Source: Alphaproteobacteria bacterium (lineage in GTDB: Bacteria; Pseudomonadota; Alphaproteobacteria; Caulobacterales; Hyphomonadaceae). From it: a DNA stretch of 64,000 bases. The position numbers were made by a program, and so were the translations under genes. This document shows positions 1 to 7,640 of the stretch, piece by piece. The stretch is from assembly GCA_018222605.1 (NCBI GenBank), contig JAAEZZ010000006.1:82071-146070 (forward strand). Reading direction: 5' to 3'. Numbering within the stretch: position 1 is the stretch's first letter; each line of letters opens with the position of its first letter. Under the pieces are notes generated by a model. It did not search any database. It was not told the DNA's origin and was given only the letters and a program-made list of their open reading frames with translations.

Positions 1-225
1 ACCGGCGACAAGGAAACACGCGCGGAACCACTGGCTGCGCAGGCCGAGGTCGGCAACGTCAAGATCGTCAAGGGCACCTGGAATGAAGCCTTCCTTTCTG
101 AACTCGAGGGGTTTCCGACGGGCACCTTCAAGGATCAGGTCGACGCCGCTGGCAGGGCCTTCAATGAACTCGTCATTGTCCGCGAATACGCCGGCATGCT
201 GCTATCAAAACGGAAGCGCTCATGA
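1..225 (+). CDS. Terminase large subunit, C-terminal end (partial)
   Basis: The frame is open from base 1 and ends in TGA at 223-225. The 74 residues read like the end of the TerL nuclease domain: 'GDKETRAEPLAAQAEVGNVK', then a W-N-E-A-F-L stretch and 'FKDQVDAAG', which resembles the late D-Q-x-D-A motif holding a metal-binding aspartate. TerL is the ATP-driven motor and nuclease that packages phage DNA. Its stop overlaps the portal ATG (ATGA), as expected for terminase followed by portal. The start is outside the window. Confidence 0.8.
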   Translation, partial: TGDKETRAEPLAAQAEVGNVKIVKGTWNEAFLSELEGFPTGTFKDQVDAAGRAFNELVIVREYAGMLLSKRKRS

Positions 226-1595
226 CCCGACTATCCTCTCTCGTGAACGCAGCAGAGCGTAGGCTTGCCGCGATCTTCCCCGGCTACTTCGAGGGCGCCA
301 AGCACGATCACTATCAGGATTTCGGCTATCCGAAGACGATCACCTTTCCGATGCTGCACAGCATGTACTGCCGCAACAGCATCGCCCGCGCGGCTGTGGA
401 CAGCACGGTGGAGAAGGTATGGGAGACACACCCGCAATTGCTGGAAAGCGACTCCAGCAAGGAGGAAACGAACCTCGAATCCGAAATCCGTCAGCGCTTC
501 CGCGACCTGCGCTTCTGGCAGAAGATCATGGATGCGGATACCAAGTCGCTGGTTGGTGCCTATTCCGGCGTGATCCTGCGCCTGGCTGATGGCAAGCGCT
601 TTCGTGAGCCCGTCGATACAGTGCCCGGCGGTCTGGATGGGTTGGTCGAGATTATCCCGGCATGGGAAGGCCAGCTGACCGTCTCCGCTTGGGACACGGA
701 TGAACTCTCTGAGACCTATGGCCAGCCGACCATGTTCCAGTTCAACGAGTCATCAATCGGCAACACCAACACACAGCAGCCGCGCCAGTTCGAGGTGCAT
801 CCGGATCGCGTGATCGTCTGGTCTAAGGATGGCACCGTCCACAACAGATCGTTTCTCGAACCCGGTTACAACGACCTGATGACGCTGGAGAAGGTCATCG
901 GCGCCGGGGGCGAAGGCTTCTGGAAGAACGCCAAGCGCGATCCCATCATCAATGTTGAGCCTGACTTCAAAGTCGCCAACATGGCCAAGGCCATGGGCGT
1001 CCCTGAAGATGAACTGCTGGAACTGATGAATGACCAGGTGGATGACTGGCAGAAGGGCTTCGACAAGCTGCTAATGCTGCAGGGCATGAAGGCCGAGACG
1101 CTTTCGGTAACCCTGCCCAGCCCGGAACACTTCATTGCTGGCCCGCTGCAAACCTTTGCTGCCTCAATCCGCATGCCCATGAAGATCCTCGTCGGCACCC
1201 AGACCGGAGAGCGCGCCAGCACCGAGGATGCCAAACAGTGGAGCAAGACCTGTATGTCCCACCGGGAAAACCGAGTGATCCCAAACATCATGGACGTCAT
1301 CAACCGCCTGGAGCAGTTCGGCATCCTGCCAGAGCGTGACTGGAACCTCGACTGGGACAGTCTCACTGACTCCAGCGAGGACGAGAAGATGGGGCTGGCC
1401 TCGAAGATGTCAGAGATCAATTCCAAGATGGAGCGCTCGGGCGAGATCGTTTTCACGCATGACGAGATCCGCGAAGTCACTGGCCGTGACCCGCTCAGCG
1501 ATGCGGACAAGTACCGCGAAGAAGACGAGCCGGACGAAGAGGACGAGGCTGCAGCGCTGGGCCTTGTGCCGGAAGATATCGAAGCCGCGGCCTGA
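222..1595 (+). CDS. Phage portal protein (DUF1073 family)
   Basis: This 457-residue protein matches the DUF1073/HI1409-type portal family, which forms the ring at the capsid vertex through which DNA passes. Family-like stretches include 'GYFEGAKHDHYQDFGYPKTI' near the N-terminus, an R-S-F-L-E-P-G-Y-N segment in the middle and 'LVGTQTGERASTEDAKQWSK' in the C-terminal third. The tail is very acidic (DEPDEEDEAA). The ATG overlaps the terminase stop, and position directly after TerL supports the call. Confidence 0.85.
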   Translation: MTRLSSLVNAAERRLAAIFPGYFEGAKHDHYQDFGYPKTITFPMLHSMYCRNSIARAAVDSTVEKVWETHPQLLESDSSKEETNLESEIRQRFRDLRFWQKIMDADTKSLVGAYSGVILRLADGKRFREPVDTVPGGLDGLVEIIPAWEGQLTVSAWDTDELSETYGQPTMFQFNESSIGNTNTQQPRQFEVHPDRVIVWSKDGTVHNRSFLEPGYNDLMTLEKVIGAGGEGFWKNAKRDPIINVEPDFKVANMAKAMGVPEDELLELMNDQVDDWQKGFDKLLMLQGMKAETLSVTLPSPEHFIAGPLQTFAASIRMPMKILVGTQTGERASTEDAKQWSKTCMSHRENRVIPNIMDVINRLEQFGILPERDWNLDWDSLTDSSEDEKMGLASKMSEINSKMERSGEIVFTHDEIREVTGRDPLSDADKYREEDEPDEEDEAAALGLVPEDIEAAA

Positions 1596-1623
1596 CCAGC
1601 CTCACCAAGTATCAAACGCAGCA

Positions 1624-1647
1624 GGCGGCCCATGTGGGCGCCTTTTT
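1624..1647 (+). terminator. Hairpin with T-run between portal and protease genes
   Basis: GGCG and CCCA pair with TGGG and CGCC around a two-base loop, with one bulged G, and five T residues follow. It sits only 15 bases before the next start codon, so it is more likely an attenuator or an mRNA-processing or stability element than a full stop to transcription. Confidence 0.45.
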
Positions 1648-1662
1648 CATATGGAGCATCCG

Positions 1663-2862
1663 ATGCCCAAGCTATTTCCTGCTTTCCTCATCAACCGCAG
1701 TGCCAAGGATGAGCGGGTAGCTGTCCATGTCCGCTGCAACCTCGCCGGCAAGATCAAGCGCGAGATGCGCGATGGACGCGAAACCATCATACTGCCCAGC
1801 TATGCGGCCAAGGCTGACACCGTGCTCAATGGCACGCTTTATCCGCGTGAAGAACTGCAGAAGTCATATTCCGGCCTGAACCGGACGCCAGCGCCGCTTG
1901 GTCACCCGCTGATCAATGGCAATTTCGTCGCCGCACTCGACCCAGAGGCGCTGGCCCGCAACTACGTCTTCGCCTGGAACGAGAACCCCCGCTGGGATGG
2001 CGAGCGCATTGCTCTGGATGTGGTCATCGATGTCGCCCGCGCCAAGGAAAGCGAAGGCGGCAAGCAGGTCCTGAACGCGATCGATGAGGGCAAGCCGATC
2101 AGCACCTCCACCGGCCTGCTCTGCATGCTGGAATATGTCGAGGGCGCTGAACACGACTCCATCGCGCGCGAGATCGTCTGGGATCATGTGGCGATCCTGC
2201 TGGATGAGGAGCCAGCCATCAGCACCGACCAGGGCGTCGGGATCTTCGTGAATTCGTCTCGCCAGACCGGCAAGACCACTAAACTAAAGGTCATCAACTC
2301 CACCATTGAGGAGGAGTTCGACCGAGAAATCGAATGGGCGGCAGAGAGCATCTGGCGCGCAGTCGAACGACGCGAAGAGCGGGAAGATGACCGACCCGCT
2401 GTTGAGCGTATCAAGTCCGCTATCATGAAGGCACTTGGCCTCGAGCGGGAACCCTCTGCAAATCGAAAGGAAGCAGATATGTCGAAAGAGCAAATCGACG
2501 CGCTTTCCGCGAAGGTTGACGCCCTCTCGGAGTCGATCACGCCGGAAGCCCTGGGCAAGACCATCGGTGACGTGGTGGCCAATGCCATCAAGCCGCTGAC
2601 GGACAATCTGAACGAGCTTCAGAATGCCCAAAAGGCCAAAGACGACGCCGAACTGGCAACGCTTCGTGAGAAGATCGTCAAGGCCAATATCATGGACGAG
2701 GACGCCGCTGGTGAGCTGACGCTCAACGCTGCGCGCGCTCTCGCCAAGAAGGCCGAGCCGAAGAAGGCTGCGGGCCTCAACAGCAAGTTCGACGGCGCCG
2801 GCGATGAAGCCGACCAGTGGGACGGCTACACCCTCAATCAGCACGTGAAGACGGAGGTTTAA
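1663..2862 (+). CDS. DUF2213 prohead protease, probably fused to scaffold
   Basis: The ORF track starts at 1336, but ATG 1663 follows GGAG at 1653-1656 and removes overlap with the portal gene, giving 399 residues (ATG 1651 is an alternative). The first ~210 residues resemble DUF2213 capsid maturation proteases, including 'NGTLYPREELQKSYSGLNRT' and a conserved G-H-P-L-I-N-G. The last ~130 residues are charged and predicted coiled-coil, as in scaffolds. An internal start (see nested entry) would make scaffold alone. It lies between portal and capsid genes, the usual place for protease/scaffold. The protease role is from family knowledge; no catalytic residues were assigned. Confidence 0.7.
   Translation: MPKLFPAFLINRSAKDERVAVHVRCNLAGKIKREMRDGRETIILPSYAAKADTVLNGTLYPREELQKSYSGLNRTPAPLGHPLINGNFVAALDPEALARNYVFAWNENPRWDGERIALDVVIDVARAKESEGGKQVLNAIDEGKPISTSTGLLCMLEYVEGAEHDSIAREIVWDHVAILLDEEPAISTDQGVGIFVNSSRQTGKTTKLKVINSTIEEEFDREIEWAAESIWRAVERREEREDDRPAVERIKSAIMKALGLEREPSANRKEADMSKEQIDALSAKVDALSESITPEALGKTIGDVVANAIKPLTDNLNELQNAQKAKDDAELATLREKIVKANIMDEDAAGELTLNAARALAKKAEPKKAAGLNSKFDGAGDEADQWDGYTLNQHVKTEV
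2479..2862 (+). CDS. Possible nested scaffold protein (internal start)
   Basis: An in-frame ATG at 2479 is preceded by AAAGGAAG at 2466-2473, a better ribosome binding site than that of the full-length gene. It would give a 127-residue protein starting MSKEQIDALSAKVDALSES, a regular heptad-like coiled coil and no protease domain. Nested scaffold genes in the frame of the protease are known in lambda (C/Nu3) and relatives. Expression is inferred only from the RBS and the domain boundary. Confidence 0.45.
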   Translation: MSKEQIDALSAKVDALSESITPEALGKTIGDVVANAIKPLTDNLNELQNAQKAKDDAELATLREKIVKANIMDEDAAGELTLNAARALAKKAEPKKAAGLNSKFDGAGDEADQWDGYTLNQHVKTEV

Positions 2863-2866
2863 TCCA

Positions 2867-3313
2867 ATGGCTGGAAACGTGATCTATCGCGGCCCGATCA
2901 AGGACGAGCCTGAAACCGTCTCCGACAAGACGGTTGCCGGCGCATACCTTCCGGGCATTCTCGTCACCGAGTCAGCTTCTGCGCTGACGGTGGCGACCGG
3001 AGCCAACATCGAGGACGATCTGCTCGTTCTCTCCAATCGCCGCTTCTATGGCCAGGACGTGGCGACCGCTTACGCCTCTGGTGATACCGGCGTCGCCTAT
3101 CGTCCGCGTCCGGGCGAAATCTACCAGGTCCGCGTTGCGGCAACCACTTACGCCAAGGGTGACCCGCTCACCGTCGGCGCCAGTGGCTACCTGGAAGACG
3201 CTGCGGCTGGCGAACGTGTTCTCGCACACTTCGAGGATACGCCGGGCGCATTCTCCGCAGGCGACTTGGCTGATGTCCGTATCGCCAACAGCTTCAACAT
3301 CGCAGCGGCATAA
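2867..3313 (+). CDS. Probable head decoration protein
   Basis: This 148-residue protein is rich in Ala, Gly, Val and Asp with no membrane segment. It lies directly before the major capsid gene, where capsid-stabilising decoration (cement) proteins are found. The pattern of short beta-strands ('YLPGILVTES', 'YQVRVAATTYAKGDPL', a final V-R-I-A-N-S-F-N) resembles beta-tulip decoration proteins. GGAGG lies just upstream of ATG 2867. The function rests on composition and position. Confidence 0.6.
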   Translation: MAGNVIYRGPIKDEPETVSDKTVAGAYLPGILVTESASALTVATGANIEDDLLVLSNRRFYGQDVATAYASGDTGVAYRPRPGEIYQVRVAATTYAKGDPLTVGASGYLEDAAAGERVLAHFEDTPGAFSAGDLADVRIANSFNIAAA

Positions 3314-3324
3314 GGAGCCCTACC

Positions 3325-4353
3325 ATGCGCGTTTATAACTCCCGCAATCCTTCCGGGGCTGATACCGGCATCGATATTCCTGATCGCATGCCGATTGCCT
3401 CGCAGGAGCAAAACAACTGGCTGCTCAATCGCCGCCGCCAGGTCGATGCTCACGAGCTGAACTTCCTCGGCAATGCCAGCCCGCTTCCCCGCGATGTGTG
3501 GGGTGAATGGGATCGTGAGGGCATCGAGGTCCAGCGTGAAGTGCTGGCCGTCTTCGGTGACCTTGCGGCCGCTGTGGGTACGCCCATGCCGATTGGCAAG
3601 CTGATCCACTACTTCCAGCAGATCAGTGATTCCGGCGAGGCACACGTCTCTCTGGATGGCCGCTCGAAAGGCCGCACCGATCAGCAGGTCATCAGCTATC
3701 AGGGTACGCCGCTGCCGATCATCGACAGCCCGTTCTCCTATGGCTGGCGCCAGATGGAAGCTGCCCGTACCGAAGGCTATCAGCTGGATGCTGCCGGCCG
3801 TCGCAACGCTGACTTCAAGGTGGCGAAGAAGCTGGAGAGCATCGCTATCGTCGGTGACACCTCCATCGTGGTGGACGGCAAGCCGCTCTATGGCCTGACC
3901 ACCCACCCGAAGCGCAATACGCGATCCACCACGAATGACCTGAGCGCTTGCACGGGTCCGGAGTGGACGGCTGACGTGAATGCGACGATCAAGCTGCTGC
4001 ATGCGGACAATTTCCGCGTTCCGGCGACCCTCTATGTCAACTGGGATGACTGGTTCTATGCCACCCAGACCGACTATTCCACGCAATACCCGAACAAGAC
4101 CATTGCCCAGCGTATCCTGGAGAATGGCGGCGTTCGTGAGGTGATCCCGGCATCTGATGTGCCGGCGGATACCATCATTGCCGTGGTCAAGGATCGCCGC
4201 AGCATCCAGGTGCTGAACGGCATGCCGATGAACTCCCGCCAACAGTTCCGGGCCAACCCGGAAGACGATTACAATTTCCTCGTCATGGCGGCGCAGGCCG
4301 TCGAGATCAAGTTCGATGCCGAAGACAATTGCGGCATCGCACACTCCTCGTAA
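3325..4353 (+). CDS. Major capsid protein (DUF2184-like)
   Basis: This 342-residue protein is the right size and place for the shell subunit. It resembles the DUF2184 group of HK97-fold capsid proteins: an N-terminal 'GIDIPDRMPIASQEQ' region, 'PLPIIDSPFSYGWRQMEAAR' in the middle, and a long helix with 'RRNADFKVAKKLESIA'. TAAGGAG precedes ATG 3325. A GC-rich hairpin follows the stop. Confidence 0.75.
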   Translation: MRVYNSRNPSGADTGIDIPDRMPIASQEQNNWLLNRRRQVDAHELNFLGNASPLPRDVWGEWDREGIEVQREVLAVFGDLAAAVGTPMPIGKLIHYFQQISDSGEAHVSLDGRSKGRTDQQVISYQGTPLPIIDSPFSYGWRQMEAARTEGYQLDAAGRRNADFKVAKKLESIAIVGDTSIVVDGKPLYGLTTHPKRNTRSTTNDLSACTGPEWTADVNATIKLLHADNFRVPATLYVNWDDWFYATQTDYSTQYPNKTIAQRILENGGVREVIPASDVPADTIIAVVKDRRSIQVLNGMPMNSRQQFRANPEDDYNFLVMAAQAVEIKFDAEDNCGIAHSS

Positions 4354-4362
4354 GTGAACCGG

Positions 4363-4386
4363 GCGGCGGGGCTCCGGCCTCGCCGC
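4363..4386 (+). other. GC-rich hairpin after the capsid gene
   Basis: GCGGCGGGG pairs with CCTCGCCGC (nine pairs, one of them G-T) around a six-base loop. There is no T-run, so it is probably a stability or processing element rather than a terminator. Similar hairpins lie at 1624 and 4885. Confidence 0.4.
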
Positions 4387-4409
4387 TTCTCCCCCAAGGA
4401 ACCCACATC

Positions 4410-4877
4410 ATGCAATACGAAATCACTCAGCCTGGCGTCTATGACGGCAAGGGCAAGCCCGTGAAGGTTGGCACTGTATTTGACATCAATGGCGACACCG
4501 TTCCGGCATGGCTCGTGAACAAGGGCCGCCGTCTCGGTGGTGACACCGAAGGCAAGACGCCGATCACAAATCCGAAGAAGGATGCGCGTTCTGCCGAAGC
4601 GAAGGCGAAGGCTGAAGCTGAGGAAAAGGCTCGCCTCGAAGCCGAAGCGAAGGCGAAGGCTGGCAACACCAAGCCCTCTGCACAGGAGCGTCAGCAGCGC
4701 CTGCGCGAACTGGTTGGCGAGATGAAGCCTGAAGCCTTCACCGCTGACGGCTCGCCTGACGTCAAGGTGCTCAACGGCATGCTGAACGAAGGCGAAGTTG
4801 CCTTCACCGCCGAAGAACGTGACCAACTGTGGCCTGGCATCAAGGGCGAATTCACCCCGCCTGCCACCGGCAAGTAA
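4410..4877 (+). CDS. Phage protein of unknown function, Lys/Ala/Glu-rich
   Basis: ATG 4410 is chosen over the track start at 4329 because AAGGA precedes it and it clears the capsid gene and its hairpin; this gives 155 residues. The N-terminus (MQYEITQPGVYDGKGKPVKV, then G-T-V-F-D) looks like a small beta-barrel. The middle (residues ~50-90) is a highly charged Ala/Glu/Lys helix with a repeated EAKAKA unit. The N-terminal pattern recurs in the small gene at 5802. It lies between capsid and connector genes. Function unknown. Confidence 0.7.
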   Translation: MQYEITQPGVYDGKGKPVKVGTVFDINGDTVPAWLVNKGRRLGGDTEGKTPITNPKKDARSAEAKAKAEAEEKARLEAEAKAKAGNTKPSAQERQQRLRELVGEMKPEAFTADGSPDVKVLNGMLNEGEVAFTAEERDQLWPGIKGEFTPPATGK

Positions 4878-4884
4878 CCGGATT

Positions 4885-4909
4885 GCCGCCCTGTCCACGA
4901 TGGGGCGGC
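4885..4909 (+). other. Intergenic hairpin in head operon
   Basis: GCCGCCC and GGGCGGC pair perfectly over an 11-base loop in the gap between two head genes. There is no T-run. Confidence 0.4.
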
Positions 4910-4936
4910 GCTCACCCCCAGCCAGGATGATCAGAC

Positions 4937-5365
4937 ATGCCATACGGAACGCTGGCCGGTTTCCGGTCATACTGGACAGATCGCGGCAATAGCGCGCCAT
5001 CGGATGCAGAGGATGCCGATGCCAATGCGGCGCTCGTTCGCGCCTCCGATCACATCAAGTACAGGTATGTGGCCAACCTGATCAAAGGCTATGACGAAAC
5101 CCTCGATGTGGTGGAGTACGCGACATATGAGGCTGCGCTGCTCGAACTCACCACTGTGGGCTTCTTCTCCAAGACATACACGCCATCTGAGCAAAAGGTG
5201 CTGACCGGCGTAGACAAGATCAGGTGGACCGTCACCGGCGATGCCAGCAACAAGTATGCGCAGGCGCCTGTGTCCACCCTCATCGAGGCCATGTTCGAGC
5301 CCTATGCGCGCGACCTGAATGACGCGCAGTTCCGGTTCATGTCGATTGGTCCGGGAACACTCTGA
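4937..5365 (+). CDS. Head-tail connector (DnaT-like ssDNA-binding family)
   Basis: This 142-residue protein starts 'MPYGTLAGFRSYWTDRGN', then has 'DANAALVRASDHIKYRYV'. This is the pattern of small phage adaptor proteins often annotated as DnaT-like domain, in which an A-L-x-R-A-T/S-D-Y/H-I helix follows a Y/F-x-x-x-R-G turn. Such proteins sit between portal and tail. The stop overlaps the next start (TGATG). Confidence 0.6.
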   Translation: MPYGTLAGFRSYWTDRGNSAPSDAEDADANAALVRASDHIKYRYVANLIKGYDETLDVVEYATYEAALLELTTVGFFSKTYTPSEQKVLTGVDKIRWTVTGDASNKYAQAPVSTLIEAMFEPYARDLNDAQFRFMSIGPGTL

Positions 5366-5790
5366 TGGCCGAGGATTGGGCCAGCATCGCCGCTGAGGTC
5401 GAGGACGCCATCCGCTCGATATCGGACACCAGCCAGCCAAACGGCTTTCCCGCCACCATCCGCAAGGCAGGGACAACCGCCGGCGCGAACCCATGGGATC
5501 CGGCTACGGGCACGCCAACCTATCACACGGTCTGGATCGTCGATGGTGATCGCGTCATCCGTGATGAGACGGGCACGCGCATTGAGCGCATTGAACGGAC
5601 GCTGATGGTCTCGGCCACCGGCACCGCCATCGAAGACGAAGACGTGATCGCTGTGGGAATCGCCGCCGAGGATGCGAGCGAGGCAACACAGTGGGAGACT
5701 ATTAAGGAAGTCCGCCCCGTCGCGCCTGCTGGCGTGGTGGTTTACTACAGCCTGGTCATCGACGGTGCACCGGGCAAGCTCTCAACCTGA
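5365..5790 (+). CDS. Probable head-closure / head-tail joining protein
   Basis: This 141-residue protein starts in the TGATG overlap, so it is probably translationally coupled to the gene before it. It begins with a helix (MAEDWASIAAEVEDAIRSIS) and continues as beta-strands with 'RIERTLMVSATGTAIEDED', a layout like head-closure proteins with a small beta-barrel. It sits where these proteins usually lie. No strong family motif was recognised. Confidence 0.5.
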   Translation: MAEDWASIAAEVEDAIRSISDTSQPNGFPATIRKAGTTAGANPWDPATGTPTYHTVWIVDGDRVIRDETGTRIERIERTLMVSATGTAIEDEDVIAVGIAAEDASEATQWETIKEVRPVAPAGVVVYYSLVIDGAPGKLST

Positions 5791-5801
5791 AGGAAGCCCC
5801 C

Positions 5802-6035
5802 ATGAAATACACCGTTCAGAAAGCCAACCAGTTCTTCAAGGGCGACAAGCCAATCCCGGTCGGGGGCGAAATCGAGCTGGGGGACAATGTGCTGACCCGC
5901 AAGTTCATCGAGCGCGGTCATGTGAAGGCGCCTGCTGCGAGCGGCGGTTTTGTCCCCAAATTGGATACCTTCCTGATGGGGGAGAAGGGACCCGAGCCAA
6001 TCGCCCCCGCGTCCAGCGATGGTGACGCTGACTAG
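5802..6035 (+). CDS. Small phage protein with tape-measure-like C-terminal motif
   Basis: This 77-residue protein has AGGAAG upstream of its ATG. Its N-terminus (MKYTVQKANQFFKGDKPIPV, G-G-E-I-E-L-G-D) resembles that of the gene at 4410. Its C-terminus (F-V-P-K-L-D-T-F-L-M-G-E-K-G-P-E-P-I-A-P) closely follows the G-G-P-V...Y-L-V-G-E-R-G-P-E-L-F-T-P motif at the end of the tape measure protein of this phage. Function unknown. Confidence 0.65.
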   Translation: MKYTVQKANQFFKGDKPIPVGGEIELGDNVLTRKFIERGHVKAPAASGGFVPKLDTFLMGEKGPEPIAPASSDGDAD

Positions 6036-7037
6036 ATGCCCCGCAACATCCCGGATTTCGACCAGCTGACTGAGCTGTGGGAACCGCGCCTGCGCGATGC
6101 CTTTCTCGAAAGCATCGACGGCGTGACAGACCGGGTGACGCTAAAGCAGATCACGGCCCTGCTCGAACGCGGGGACATTGAGGGCCTGCTTGATTACCTC
6201 CGCATCAACCGGCTGAGCTTCCAAGGCTTCGAGATCGCCATGCGCGATATGTACGAGGCCGGGGGCATGCGGTTCGGCTCGTCACTGCCGACACTGGCGC
6301 AATTCGTGTTCGACGTCCGCAATCCGCAGGCTGAGGCGTGGATACGCGACAGGTCATCCAATCTTGTCACTGAGATCGTGGAGGATCAGCGCAACATGAT
6401 CCGGGGCCATCTGGTCGAGGGCCTGGCACGGGGCGACAATCCCCGCACCACCGCAATCGAACTGGTGGGGCGCATCGATCGTGCGACTGGCAAGCGCTCT
6501 GGCGGGATTATCGGCCTCACACAGCAGCAGGAAGCGTGGCAGCGCGCCTATGCTGTTGAGCTGGCCTCTGATGACCCGGCTATCCTCCGCAAGGCCTTAG
6601 ATCGCAAACTGAGGGACAAGCGCTTCGATCGCGCCATCCAGAAGGCCATCAGGACAGGCAAGCCCATCCCCGCCGAGACCCGCCGCAAGATGACCCGTGC
6701 CTATCGGAATCGGATGCTGAAGTATCGGGCGGACGTCATCGCCAGGACAGAGACGCTGCAATCTCTGGCAGGCTCTCAATACGAAACCTACAGGCAGGCC
6801 ATCGACGCCGGCGAACTTCGCGCCGATCAGGTCACCAAGATATGGAAAAGCGCCAGTGACGAGCGTGTCCGCTTCTCCCATGCTGTCCTGCACAACGACA
6901 AGGCGCTGTTCAATCAGCCATTCATTTCGCCGCTTGGTAATGCCTTGCGCTTTCCCGGCGACCGCTCGCTGGGCGCAACCGCGGCGGATACAATCCAGTG
7001 CCGCTGCACACTGAACTACCGGGTGGCATTTGAGTGA
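6036..7037 (+). CDS. Minor head / head morphogenesis protein (Mu gpF-like)
   Basis: This 333-residue protein has the C-terminal phage head morphogenesis domain: 'ADVIARTET' (residues ~229-237) followed near the end by 'ADTIQCRCTLNYRV' with the C-x-C pair. A basic region (KALDRKLRDKRFDRAIQKAI) precedes it. The family (SPP1 gp7/Mu gpF) is made in few copies, binds the portal and is involved in early assembly or ejection. The ATG follows the previous stop directly. Confidence 0.8.
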   Translation: MPRNIPDFDQLTELWEPRLRDAFLESIDGVTDRVTLKQITALLERGDIEGLLDYLRINRLSFQGFEIAMRDMYEAGGMRFGSSLPTLAQFVFDVRNPQAEAWIRDRSSNLVTEIVEDQRNMIRGHLVEGLARGDNPRTTAIELVGRIDRATGKRSGGIIGLTQQQEAWQRAYAVELASDDPAILRKALDRKLRDKRFDRAIQKAIRTGKPIPAETRRKMTRAYRNRMLKYRADVIARTETLQSLAGSQYETYRQAIDAGELRADQVTKIWKSASDERVRFSHAVLHNDKALFNQPFISPLGNALRFPGDRSLGATAADTIQCRCTLNYRVAFE

Positions 7038-7468
7038 TGGGCCAGTTCGTGGATGCCGTTCTCGAATTCAATGACAAGGCGCTTGATCGCGCTGACCTGG
7101 TGCTGAAATACGCCTCGCAGGATCTGTCAGAGGACGTGACCCGGCCGATCTATGAAGGCGGACGCATGCGGGTTGATACCGGATTTCTCCGGGCGTCCTT
7201 CCGCGCCACGTTGGATGTTCCGATCCTGACCGCAATCGAAAAGCCGGATGGGGAATATTTCGCCTTTGATAGCGCCGCTATCGGCCTGACGATCAACCGA
7301 ATGACCATGGGGCAAACGCTCTATCTGACGTTCACTGCCAACTATGCGCGCCATCGTGAGTATGGCGCCAGGGGGCAGGCACCTGATGCCTTCGTCCGCA
7401 CATACACGGCCGACTGGCAGGGATACGTCAATCGCGCTGCGGAATTGGTGAAGAAGATGGATCAATAG
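7037..7468 (+). CDS. HK97 gp10-like tail completion protein
   Basis: ATG 7037 in a TGATG overlap is preferred to GTG 7034; this gives 143 residues. The family signature is 'RMRVDTGFLRASF' (a D-T-G-x-L-R-x-S pattern) in the first half and 'NYARHREYGARGQAPDAFVR' in the second, as in HK97 gp10. These proteins join the neck to the tail. The last 41 bases overlap a candidate antisense gene. Confidence 0.8.
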   Translation: MGQFVDAVLEFNDKALDRADLVLKYASQDLSEDVTRPIYEGGRMRVDTGFLRASFRATLDVPILTAIEKPDGEYFAFDSAAIGLTINRMTMGQTLYLTFTANYARHREYGARGQAPDAFVRTYTADWQGYVNRAAELVKKMDQ

Positions 7469-7640
7469 CGGTCTGGCCGTCTTCGGTCATTTCGAAGCCA
7501 AGGATCATATAGGCCAGCGTCATGCGCGCTGTCTGCAATGCCGTGTCGGCTGACGTCGATGCGCCACGTTCCACTCCGAGTACATCATGCGCGGCTCTCA
7601 GACGCCGCAGGGTTTCAGCACTATCCAGAGGGTCAGCCAT
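7428..7640 (-). CDS. Candidate antisense gene inside the phage late operon
   Basis: A 70-residue frame fills the 170-base gap between two plus-strand tail genes that otherwise touch their neighbours. The translation (MADPLDSAETLRRLRAAHDV, then G-V-E-R-G-A-S-T-S-A-D-T-A-L-Q-T-A-R-M-T-L-A-Y-M-I-L-G-F-E) reads as a natural alpha-helical protein with normal codon choice. The opposite strand there gives only Arg/Ser-rich noise. Its ATG shares the CCATGG palindrome with the next plus-strand start. No good Shine-Dalgarno is seen. Function unknown; it could be a leaderless or vestigial gene. Confidence 0.4.
   Translation of the reverse strand: MADPLDSAETLRRLRAAHDVLGVERGASTSADTALQTARMTLAYMILGFEMTEDGQTAIDPSSSPIPQRD

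Noticed and set aside
866-1633. Long minus-strand frame opposite the portal gene
   Set aside because: Ser/Arg-rich translation typical of the shadow of a GC-rich gene; the plus-strand portal is clearly real.
3187-4344. 385-codon minus-strand frame opposite the capsid gene
   Set aside because: It mirrors the full capsid reading frame, has no RBS and no recognisable domain.
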